Part shown: piece by piece, positions 1 through 6,371 of the stretch
Layout of the letters: each line of letters opens with the position of its first letter
Numbering within the stretch: the stretch's first letter is position 1
DNA from: Spirochaetaceae bacterium
Lineage (GTDB): Bacteria; Spirochaetota; Spirochaetia; SZUA-6; RPPD01
Assembly: GCA_003818675.1 (NCBI GenBank)
Contig: RPPD01000083.1
Location: 1 to 7,949 of the forward strand
Length of the DNA: 7,949 nt
Direction of reading: 5' to 3'
Made by a program: the position numbers and the translations under genes
The notes under the pieces: generated by a model
Seen by the model: only the letters and a program-made list of their open reading frames with translations
The model's database searches: none
Told to the model about the DNA's origin: nothing

Positions 1-148
1 AGGATGAGACTGATATCTGTCCATTTTCCGAGACAGTGAACAAAATATTTCCATCCAGAAGGACCGCGGGTTCAAAGCTGCATGTTGAAATAAAAATACA
101 GAATGCTGAAAGCATCCCAAAAAGAAAGATATTTTTATAGTTGTTCAC
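1..148 (-). CDS. Putative lipoprotein, N-terminal part only (runs off left edge)
   Basis: The minus strand is open from a GTG at 148-146 to the window edge, giving 49 codons without a stop. The first 23 residues are a clear lipoprotein signal peptide: VNNYKN, then a hydrophobic stretch IFLFGMLSAFCIFI, then the lipobox I-S-T-C with Cys23 as the likely lipidated residue. Thr at -1 is unusual for the enterobacterial rule but tolerated in relaxed, for example spirochaetal, lipoboxes. A GGAG Shine-Dalgarno (CTCC at 155-158 on the plus strand) lies 6 bases before the GTG and decides this start. The visible mature part (SFEPAVLLDGN...) is too short to assign a family. The start lies inside the 3' end of the small upstream ORF, so the two could be translationally coupled. 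Function unknown. I am fairly confident it is a real gene because signal peptide, lipobox and ribosome site coincide. Confidence 0.62.
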   Translation of the reverse strand, partial: MNNYKNIFLFGMLSAFCIFISTCSFEPAVLLDGNILFTVSENGQISVSS

Positions 149-341
149 TAATTTCTCCGAATGTTAATGGCAATTCACCGTTTGGCATTCCCTTGCGGGG
201 AGTATTTGAACAAACAGCATCCAACACAATATCCACGAGAACCCAATGAATGTCAACTAAAAAGACAACGCTTATCGCCAAAGTTATTTCTTGATGATCA
301 TCACTTTTTGGACAACCACTTGTAGAACAATCCGCTATCAC
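135..341 (-). CDS. Small hypothetical ORF, possibly the 3' part of a frameshifted lipoprotein
   Basis: This is a 68-codon frame from a GTG at 341-339 to TAA at 137-135. I do not recognise the product. It has a Cys-rich start (DCSTSGC), a hydrophobic middle (AISVVFLVDIHWVLVDIVLDAV) and a polar tail. There is no Shine-Dalgarno before the GTG. The frame stays open upstream to about base 394, so the true start is uncertain. In the next frame, just upstream, an ATG at 391-389 opens a short peptide with a strongly hydrophobic run (PVILLIIIVA) that stops right where this frame begins. One lost or gained base would fuse the two into a signal peptide plus Cys-containing body. The 3' end overlaps the next lipoprotein start by 14 bases and carries that gene's GGAG. 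It could be a real small gene, a decayed one, or chance. Confidence 0.28.
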   Translation of the reverse strand: MIADCSTSGCPKSDDHQEITLAISVVFLVDIHWVLVDIVLDAVCSNTPRKGMPNGELPLTFGEISEQL

Positions 342-349
342 GCTACAAT
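320..349 (+). promoter_or_regulatory. Candidate promoter for the radical SAM gene
   Basis: A -35-like TTGTAG at 320-325 and a -10-like TACAAT at 344-349 are separated by 18 bases. Transcription would start near 356, giving a short leader that still includes the GGGAG at 368-372 and the proposed ATT start at 380. Read by eye, and the -35 is weak. Confidence 0.35.
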
Positions 350-367
350 AATTATCAATAGAATTAC

Positions 368-382
368 GGGAGATAGCGTATT
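368..382 (+). promoter_or_regulatory. Shine-Dalgarno and probable AUU initiation codon of the radical SAM gene
   Basis: GGGAG at 368-372 lies 7 bases before an in-frame ATT at 380-382. No ATG, GTG or TTG occurs in this frame between the upstream stop (TAG, 374-376) and the ATG at 461. The codons from 380 to 460 read as conserved-looking protein (IHEIIAKSLL..., ESWFVCRYG) running directly into the iron-sulfur motif, so initiation must lie upstream of 461. AUU initiation is known in infC, where it supports autoregulation by IF3. Confidence 0.42.
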
Positions 383-1534
383 CCCATTCATGAGATTATT
401 GCAAAAAGCCTTCTCATCAGACACCGCAGAGCGGAATCCTGGTTTGTCTGCCGCTATGGAATGAATATCTTCAGGGGCTGTGGTCACAACTGCATTTATT
501 GCGATGGCAGGGCGGAAAAATATAATGTTGGAGGCGAATTCGGCGTTGATATCAGTGTTAAGACAAATGCCTGCGAATTACTTGAAAAAGAAATAGATCC
601 TGCAAGACATCGCAAACCCCTGGACCGCGGCTTTTTCTTTTTTGGAGGAGGGGTGGGAGACGCTTACCAGCCGGCTGAGGAGAAATATTCTCTCGCACGC
701 AGGATTTTGCAGATAATTCATGAACACGGGTTCCCGGTCCATGTGCTCACAAAATCAACCCTTGTCAGCCGCGACATGGACATGCTCAAACAGATAAACG
801 CTAAAACCAGGGCCATGGTATCCATGAGCTTTTCCTCTGTGGACAGGGATCTTTCGGCATTCCTTGAACCAGGGGTATCAGAGCCCCGCCTTCGCCTTCA
901 AGCCCTTGCCTCATTTAAAAATCAGGGGATTCCAACGGGCATGTTTCTCATGCCTGTTGTCCCCGGTCTTTCGGATACAGAGAAAAAAATCACTGAAAGT
1001 GTGGCAGCTGCAAAAGAGGCTGGACTGGATTTCGTGATATTCGGCGGCCTGACTCTCAAGGAAGGCAGGCAGAAAGATTTTTTCATGGAGCGGCTTGCAA
1101 CGAGATATCCGGATACTGCTGTCAAATATCCGGTAATTTTTCATGGCAACAAATATGGTTCTACCCTTCCTGCATATTACAACAAAATTGCCGCACGTTT
1201 TGCACAGGCAGCATTAAAATTCCGCATGCCGGTCCGTATTCCCAGAAAATTCTGGGAGGACATGGTCTCTCCCTTGGACAAATTATGCATAATGTTTGAG
1301 CATATGGATTACATGGCTATGCTTGGCGGCCCCAAAAGTGGCGGCCCCAGAAGCCCTTATGGATATGCTTCATACATGCTTTCAAAGGTGAAAAATGCAG
1401 TTGACCGAGTCGATGCGGCTGATTTTGCAGGAATACCTAGTTTTTCAGCCACAGTACAGGAAGCAGCCAGAGAAATAGCAGAAACAGGGACATGCGGACT
1501 ATACGAGGAACTGGTTTTCAGGTATTCTCGATAA
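380..1534 (+). CDS. Radical SAM protein, spore-photoproduct-lyase-like (COG1533) family
   Basis: About 384 residues from the proposed ATT at 380 (357 from the ATG at 461). The [4Fe-4S]/SAM motif is Cx3Cx2C, in GCGHNCIYC, with Cys codons at 479, 491 and 500. Further family features follow: the glycine-rich FFGGGVGDAYQPAE segment (the usual 'TDxYQPxE' region), HVLTKSTLVSRDMD, SMSFSSVDRD...LEPG, and MPVVPGLSD. Together these give a TIM-barrel radical SAM core of the SplB/COG1533 kind. The family cleaves SAM to a 5'-deoxyadenosyl radical. The substrate cannot be told, and this need not be a DNA-repair lyase. The C-terminal ~150 residues (KFWEDMVSP, YGYASYMLSK) are not assigned. Starting at 461 would leave only six residues before the first Cys and discard the conserved IIAKSLL...SWF segment. 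It is cytoplasmic and appears monocistronic, divergent from the lipoprotein at the left edge. Confidence 0.85.
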   Translation: MPIHEIIAKSLLIRHRRAESWFVCRYGMNIFRGCGHNCIYCDGRAEKYNVGGEFGVDISVKTNACELLEKEIDPARHRKPLDRGFFFFGGGVGDAYQPAEEKYSLARRILQIIHEHGFPVHVLTKSTLVSRDMDMLKQINAKTRAMVSMSFSSVDRDLSAFLEPGVSEPRLRLQALASFKNQGIPTGMFLMPVVPGLSDTEKKITESVAAAKEAGLDFVIFGGLTLKEGRQKDFFMERLATRYPDTAVKYPVIFHGNKYGSTLPAYYNKIAARFAQAALKFRMPVRIPRKFWEDMVSPLDKLCIMFEHMDYMAMLGGPKSGGPRSPYGYASYMLSKVKNAVDRVDAADFAGIPSFSATVQEAAREIAETGTCGLYEELVFRYSR

Positions 1535-1581
1535 TTGTAAAATACTGTATCATCTACCCTTTATTTTTCCAAATATTGGTT

Positions 1582-1627
1582 TATAATTATTATCGATATC
1601 ATTTTTTTATAGCTCATCCAAGGGAGG
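1582..1627 (+). promoter_or_regulatory. Candidate -10 element and strong ribosome site of the peptidase-cystatin operon
   Basis: A perfect TATAAT occurs at 1582-1587 in an AT-rich intergenic stretch, but no good -35 lies 16-18 bases upstream, so an activator or an alternative sigma factor is possible. TATCGATA, an 8-base palindrome, sits at 1591-1598, close to the expected start point. AAGGGAGG at 1620-1627 is a near-perfect Shine-Dalgarno 8 bases before the ATG at 1636. Confidence 0.4.
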
Positions 1628-1635
1628 ATCTCTAA

Positions 1636-3861
1636 ATGAGACTGTCTTCAGTTTTTGCACGTTCGGTATTTATTTTTATCATAGGTTTGATGTTATTTTC
1701 CTGCCCTGATCCAGTGTCAAAAACAACTATCACTACTTACCCCTTTGATCCTGGATTGCCGGAAGTTCCGTACATGGACATAGCTGATGGAAAAATCTAC
1801 GGCACATCCTATACCCAGGAATACAGTCTAAACAACAAGACAAGCTGGGCTGACTGCGAAGGCGGTATGGTAAGCGTGACCTTTGCATCCGGACAGCGTG
1901 TCTGGGTCAGGGAAAAAGCCGCCACAACCACAGAATGGTATCTTGGAGTAGTCAATTTCACATCAGGATATCCGGACATAGCGACATCCCCACGGATTTC
2001 ACTCATGCTTTTTAACAGTACTACAGGATATTGGGACCCCAAGTATTACTGGAGCGCAGGAGAAACATTTAGAATATATTATAAATACTACAATATCGGA
2101 AGCGCCGAGGCAGACGCATCTTTTACCACGCAATTCTACCTGTCCACTGACAGGACAATCACATCAGCAGACATTTTACTCACCTCATCAACCGGCACAC
2201 GCCCGCTCACAGCAGGATTAATCCCCTCTACGGACAACAGTTACTATGGAACATCCGCTCTAACATTCCCCTCTATCCCTGCAGGCACTTACTATCTTGG
2301 ATACATCCTTGATGCCAATAACACAGTCACAGAGCTTAATGACGCCAATAACACAAGCCTGTCAACCCAGGTCAATGAGGTCACAGTTGTGGATGCATCC
2401 TCAAATACAACTGGTGCTTTTAAAATAGTCAATTCCTGGGGCACGGATTCAACATTTGAAAACGTCTCTGACGGCCACTACTGGCTGACATATAATTCCA
2501 TGAAATCACTCCAATTGCCCGTATACTATTACTACAACAATTACTCAACTATATACAAACCGACTGCAATCGCGGTATTCCAGATCACCCATACACAGCG
2601 TGACAAGTGCAAAATAATCCTGGGATTGGGAGATCCGGCTGACCCCTATCTCACCAAGGAATTCCAGGCACGAGCAGGTACAGATATTCTTTCTGGAGCC
2701 CTTTCCTTTCCGTCAAATGCCATGGCCATAGACATTTCAGAATTCGCCCATGCCATAAACAGTGATGACGTATTTCTCAGCATCACCACAGCATCAGGCG
2801 CGGCCCCGGGAACAGTTGTTTCCTTTGAGATACGCTATTACTCATCCATAACTGGTTCCCAGATAGGTTCTGCGATAACCGGGGAAACAGGCGCATTTGC
2901 TGGAAATGGAGTGACAACGGTTTTTGACGCGCTTACAACCGGAACAATCGCTTCCGACAATTATGATGATATCACCCCGACTTTACGGAGCACTGGATCA
3001 AGGCTCACACTTGTGGAAAACACACCGTCAGAATCAGAGCTGGAAGCTGACATGGCTGCAATAGGCGTATATGAATCCGGGAAAAACTACAACGAGCTTG
3101 TCAACGGCCATGGAACAGGCCTTAAACCTCCCACACGAACAGAATGGTCGCAGATGAAAAAGCTTGTCGGCCTTCAGTCCAGTTATGCAATGGGCACCAG
3201 AACCAACAGCTCTGTGGACAATTCCGAATCGCAGTACTTCCCGCCAGTGGGAAACCAGGGAGACGAGGGCTCATGCGTGGCATTCGCAACAGGTTATTAC
3301 ATTCACACATATTTCACTGCCCGGGAAAATAACTGGAACCTGACCGGGACCTCATACGGTGGTACATATCCAGGCGCACCCTTGTCAAACACAGATAAAA
3401 TCATGAGCCCGGATTTTATCTACCACCAGATAAACTCAGGTATTGATGATGGTTCATCCTATTACATAGCTTTTACCCTGCTGACCAGGATGGGTTGTTG
3501 CACATGGGGCCAGATGCCCTATAGCGACGTGGATTATACTTCATGGCCATCCGAGGCAGCCTTTCTTGAAGCTGCAAAATACCGCGGCAGTGACAAGTAC
3601 GGACTGGACAATTATCTAAGCTATGGGTATTTCATCATTAAGGGCGATGCGGAAATAAACCTTTTAAAGAATCTGATCGCAGATGGTTATATCATTGCCT
3701 GTTCCATAGACGCAAGCAGTACCGCAGAGGGGTTATACAATTACATGGACTCAAATGATGTAATTGATATTTCCAGCATGCCTTCAGGATATCTGACCAA
3801 CCACGCGCAGACCATTGTTGGCTTCAAGGACGGAACCAGCTGGAATCCGTCCAATCCTTAG
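1636..3861 (+). CDS. Secreted lipoprotein with papain-like (C1) peptidase motifs in permuted order and a CARDB-like domain
   Basis: 741 residues. Residues 1-23 are a lipoprotein signal peptide ending L-F-S-C (Cys23). Residues ~46-112 (DGKIYGT, EYSLNN, VTFASGQRVWVREKAATT) look like a small extracellular beta domain. Residues ~120-252 look like a CARDB adhesion-type domain (AGETFRIYYKYYNIGSA, FYLSTDRTIT, AGTYYLGYILDANNTVTE). Then comes GAFKIVNSWGT with Asn266, followed by DGHYWLTYNSMK: this is the papain-family Asn segment that normally closes the domain. An unassigned beta-rich stretch follows (~285-430) and a linker (~430-530). Next is PPVGNQGDEGSCVAFATGYY, with oxyanion-hole Gln541 and nucleophile Cys547. 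NHAQTIVGF with catalytic His723 stands 18 residues from the stop. All four active-site residues are therefore present, but in the order Asn-Gln-Cys-His instead of Gln-Cys-His-Asn. The Trp usual after the Cys is Val548. It probably acts on proteins or peptides outside the cytoplasm. It is co-transcribed with a cystatin gene 13 bases downstream. A recombined, inactive or misassembled gene is the main alternative. Confidence 0.85.
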   Translation: MRLSSVFARSVFIFIIGLMLFSCPDPVSKTTITTYPFDPGLPEVPYMDIADGKIYGTSYTQEYSLNNKTSWADCEGGMVSVTFASGQRVWVREKAATTTEWYLGVVNFTSGYPDIATSPRISLMLFNSTTGYWDPKYYWSAGETFRIYYKYYNIGSAEADASFTTQFYLSTDRTITSADILLTSSTGTRPLTAGLIPSTDNSYYGTSALTFPSIPAGTYYLGYILDANNTVTELNDANNTSLSTQVNEVTVVDASSNTTGAFKIVNSWGTDSTFENVSDGHYWLTYNSMKSLQLPVYYYYNNYSTIYKPTAIAVFQITHTQRDKCKIILGLGDPADPYLTKEFQARAGTDILSGALSFPSNAMAIDISEFAHAINSDDVFLSITTASGAAPGTVVSFEIRYYSSITGSQIGSAITGETGAFAGNGVTTVFDALTTGTIASDNYDDITPTLRSTGSRLTLVENTPSESELEADMAAIGVYESGKNYNELVNGHGTGLKPPTRTEWSQMKKLVGLQSSYAMGTRTNSSVDNSESQYFPPVGNQGDEGSCVAFATGYYIHTYFTARENNWNLTGTSYGGTYPGAPLSNTDKIMSPDFIYHQINSGIDDGSSYYIAFTLLTRMGCCTWGQMPYSDVDYTSWPSEAAFLEAAKYRGSDKYGLDNYLSYGYFIIKGDAEINLLKNLIADGYIIACSIDASSTAEGLYNYMDSNDVIDISSMPSGYLTNHAQTIVGFKDGTSWNPSNP

Positions 3862-3874
3862 CCTTGAGGTAATT

Positions 3875-4336
3875 ATGCATTGCGGTAAAATAGTGTTGTG
3901 GCTGGCCATGGGACTATTCCTGCTCTCCATGTCCGCCTGTGCATGCGGCGGCAGGCCGAATAGTGGCGGCAAACCGAACAGCGACGGTAAACCAAACACT
4001 GACGGGAAATCCCCGGCAGAGGGGACCATGGTAATTGTTGAAGATAATCCTGACAAACCTGTTGGGGCATGGGAAAAGATCAGTGCTGATTCCGAAACTG
4101 CAATACAAGCGGCCGCATTTCTCCGGCAGGAACTTGCAGTAAAGCGACCGGAAATCGGCCTTGGCAAAATCATTTCAACGGAAGTACAGGTAGTGGCTGG
4201 CTATAAAACCAGGCTCGTCTGTGAATATAGGGAAACGCAGGCCCCTGCATTCCCCAGGGAAAGGGGTAAAACCCTGATCGCGGTAATATTTTCTGACACA
4301 AGCGGGAAAATGACCTTGCGGGAATTATCTTTTTAG
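3875..4336 (+). CDS. Cystatin-like (I25) lipoprotein, putative inhibitor of papain-like proteases
   Basis: 153 residues. I start it at the ATG at 3875, which has GAGG at 3866-3869 five bases upstream and begins a signal peptide. An in-frame ATG at 3815 would add 20 residues overlapping the peptidase gene and bury the signal. KIVLWLAMGLFLLSMSAC gives a lipoprotein signal with Cys22 (Cys24 also possible). Residues 25-46 are a hydrophilic linker of repeated GGKPNS-type hexapeptides. Residues ~60-153 match the cystatin fold: an N-terminal Gly (PVGAW, Gly64), a helix (TAIQAAAFLRQELA), then EVQVVAGYKTRLVCEY, which holds the QxVxG first binding loop (Gln105-Gly109), and a last strand pair GKMTLREL. 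The second-loop Pro-Trp of animal cystatins is missing (FSDTSG instead). Cystatins wedge this Gly, QxVxG and second loop into the papain active-site cleft. Being 13 bases behind a papain-like gene, it is probably that enzyme's inhibitor or immunity protein, which is inference from context. Confidence 0.8.
   Translation: MHCGKIVLWLAMGLFLLSMSACACGGRPNSGGKPNSDGKPNTDGKSPAEGTMVIVEDNPDKPVGAWEKISADSETAIQAAAFLRQELAVKRPEIGLGKIISTEVQVVAGYKTRLVCEYRETQAPAFPRERGKTLIAVIFSDTSGKMTLRELSF
3947..4009 (+). repeat. 18-bp tandem repeats encoding a GGKPNS hexapeptide linker
   Basis: Three full 18-base units and a partial fourth encode GGRPNS, GGKPNS, DGKPNT and DGK. The units differ mostly at third positions and at the Gly/Asp, Arg/Lys and Ser/Thr sites, so selection has acted on the peptide. 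It forms a flexible hydrophilic tether between the lipid anchor and the cystatin domain. Confidence 0.8.
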
Positions 4337-4345
4337 GGCTGCGTG

Positions 4346-6268
4346 TCACATCTCAAAATAGGTGTAGCCGTTCATTCCCTCTTCATATGCCCTCATTACA
4401 TCCTTGCGCTCATTGGGAGTGATCCGCTTCTGCCTTACCGCAGCCTCCACACGTGATTTGAAATCCTCCACAAGATCCTTGGGCGAATATTCAACATAGG
4501 ACAGGACATCCCCCACAGAATCCCCGTCAATCTCCTTGGAAAAAAGCACCTCGCCATTCTCGTCAAGCCTGATGGAAATTACATGGGTATCCCCAAACAG
4601 GTTGTGAAGATCGCCCAGGGTTTCCTGATAAGCACCCACCAGGAACACACCTATGTAGTATTCCTCATCCGGATTAATAGGATGAAGCGGGATGTATGAT
4701 TTAACGTCATACAGATCAACGAACCTGTCTATTTTGCCGTCACAGTCGCAGGTGGTGTCAGCGATGATGGCCGGCACATCAGGTTTCTCCTTAAGGCGGT
4801 GAAGCGGCATGATCGGAAAAAGCTGATCAATAGCCCAGCTGTCGGGAATTGACTGAAACACGCTGAAGTTGCCGTAATATATGCTCACCATGATCTTTTG
4901 CAGATCCTCCAGCTCCTCGGGTATGAAACGCAGCTGGGATGCGTTCTGCGAAAGCTTTATGAGGATCTGCCAGAAAAGCTGGTCCGCTAATCCGCGGTCC
5001 CGCAGGCTCATCTCCCCGCCAAGGAAACGTGTGCGGGCCTCGTCACGATAGTAAAGCGCATCGTGGTACATCTCCTGCAGATTCTTCATGTTGATGTTCC
5101 CGTATACGTCCCTGAGATTCTTCAACAGCTCGTCAGGATTTTGGGGGAGTTCTATTTCCGAGAGCGGCTGGCTGAAATTGTTGACATCCAGAATATTGAA
5201 TATGAGAACAGATGAATAGGCCACAAGCGCCCGGCCTGATTCTGACACTATTACCGGATGAGCAATCTTTTCTTCATTCATGGCCGCCATGACTACGTCA
5301 ACCACGTCCGAGCAGTATTCTGACAGTGAATAGTTTCTGCTGTGAGCGAAGTTGGTTTTTGAGCCGTCATAGTCAACGGCGAGACCGCCTCCGATGTCAA
5401 GATAACCCATTGGCGCACCTTCTGCCACAATTGCCGCATAATACCTGCAAGCCTCGCCAACAGCGGCTCTTATGCTCTTAATGTCCGGTATCTGTGACCC
5501 GAGGTGGTAATGCAGAAGGCGCAGGCAGTCAAGCATGCCCTCTTTTCTAAGATGCGCCACCGCATCCAGCATCTGCGAGGCCGAAAGCCCGAAAACAGAG
5601 AAATCCCCTGCGGAATCAGACCACTTGCCGCTGACCGTGGAAGAAAGCTTTACTCGCAAGCCAATGTTCGGCAGGATACCAAGCGCCTTTGATCTTGCGA
5701 TGATTGTCTTAAGTTCACCGGGACGCTCCACCACAATGAATACATTAAGACCGACTTTCTTGCCGTAGAGCGCAAGGTCAACAAACTCCTCGTCCTTGTA
5801 GCCATTACAGATCACAAGCGCGTCAGGTGAATGGACATATGCCAGCGCCACCATGAGCTCGGCCTTGCTCCCTGCCTCAAGTCCATGCGCGTACTGTGAG
5901 CCGAACATCGCTATATCCTTGATCACCTGTTCCTGCTGGTTGACCTTGATGGGATAGACCGCCCTGTAGCCGCCAGTATAATTGTATTCCTTCATTTTAT
6001 TGAGAAAACTCTTGTTCAGATACTCCACCCTGCGGTGCAGGATGTCTTCAAAACGGAGGAGTACAGGCATTCCGATACCGCGGTCCCGCAGACCCTGGAC
6101 TATACCGTACAGACTCTTCTCAATCTGACCGTCCTTGCCGTCAAGCACCGCGGCGACCTCGCCTGAGTCCAGGACCCTGAAATAATCACGACCCCAGTTT
6201 TCAATTCCGTATAGCTCAATTGTGTCGCGAATTGTCCAGGATTTGATCTCTCGTCTTTTGTTCAACAA
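4346..6268 (-). CDS. speA: Biosynthetic arginine decarboxylase (PLP-dependent, fold type III)
   Basis: 640 residues, close to the ~658 of E. coli SpeA, and full length. It converts arginine to agmatine and CO2, the first step of the agmatine route to putrescine and spermidine, in the cytoplasm with PLP and Mg2+. Motifs in order: YRAVYPIKVNQ with the PLP-binding Lys108; LLHYHLGSQI (253-260); the phosphate-binding glycine loop DIGGGLAVDYDGSKT (291-305); SESGRA (342-347); and the C-terminal substrate and cofactor segment ADTTCDCDGKID (503-514) with Cys507. Initiation is at TTG-TTG (6268 and 6265). A GAGAGG Shine-Dalgarno (plus-strand CCTCTC, 6274-6279) is 5 bases from the first and 8 from the second, and no ATG is suitably placed. 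The gene lies downstream of the phosphatase gene on the same strand but has its own promoter candidate. Its stop is 9 bases from the cystatin stop, convergent, with no visible terminator between them. Confidence 0.97.
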   Translation of the reverse strand: MLNKRREIKSWTIRDTIELYGIENWGRDYFRVLDSGEVAAVLDGKDGQIEKSLYGIVQGLRDRGIGMPVLLRFEDILHRRVEYLNKSFLNKMKEYNYTGGYRAVYPIKVNQQEQVIKDIAMFGSQYAHGLEAGSKAELMVALAYVHSPDALVICNGYKDEEFVDLALYGKKVGLNVFIVVERPGELKTIIARSKALGILPNIGLRVKLSSTVSGKWSDSAGDFSVFGLSASQMLDAVAHLRKEGMLDCLRLLHYHLGSQIPDIKSIRAAVGEACRYYAAIVAEGAPMGYLDIGGGLAVDYDGSKTNFAHSRNYSLSEYCSDVVDVVMAAMNEEKIAHPVIVSESGRALVAYSSVLIFNILDVNNFSQPLSEIELPQNPDELLKNLRDVYGNINMKNLQEMYHDALYYRDEARTRFLGGEMSLRDRGLADQLFWQILIKLSQNASQLRFIPEELEDLQKIMVSIYYGNFSVFQSIPDSWAIDQLFPIMPLHRLKEKPDVPAIIADTTCDCDGKIDRFVDLYDVKSYIPLHPINPDEEYYIGVFLVGAYQETLGDLHNLFGDTHVISIRLDENGEVLFSKEIDGDSVGDVLSYVEYSPKDLVEDFKSRVEAAVRQKRITPNERKDVMRAYEEGMNGYTYFEM

Positions 6269-6317
6269 GTTGTCCTCTCTTTATATGACCAGCTTGAATT
6301 AATCGCTTTGTTAATTG

Positions 6318-6344
6318 ATTATGAGAAAAACAAGGCATTGTCAA
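6318..6344 (-). promoter_or_regulatory. Candidate speA promoter
   Basis: On the minus strand a perfect TTGACA (6344-6339) is followed after 15 bases by CATAAT (6323-6318), or after 17 by the poorer TAATCA (6321-6316). Transcription would begin near 6310, leaving a leader of about 40 bases with the GAGAGG site. A second CTTGACA lies 24 bases further upstream (6368-6363) as a direct repeat. Confidence 0.45.
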
Positions 6345-6371
6345 GTCTATGGATAACAATCCTGTCAAGCC

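Noticed and set aside
3815..3874. Earlier ATG for the cystatin gene overlapping the peptidase gene
   Set aside because: It has no ribosome site, and the extra 20 residues would put charged and proline-rich sequence before the signal peptide. The ATG at 3875 has GAGG five bases upstream.
4294..4348. Inverted repeat TGACAC...GTGTCA spanning the cystatin/speA convergence
   Set aside because: The 6-base arms are separated by 43 bases with no U-run, so it is not a credible terminator.
6351..6362. GGATAACAATCC, resembling the core of the lac operator, upstream of speA
   Set aside because: The match is short, no LacI-family gene is in view, and the 4-base inverted repeat is easily explained by chance in AT-rich DNA.
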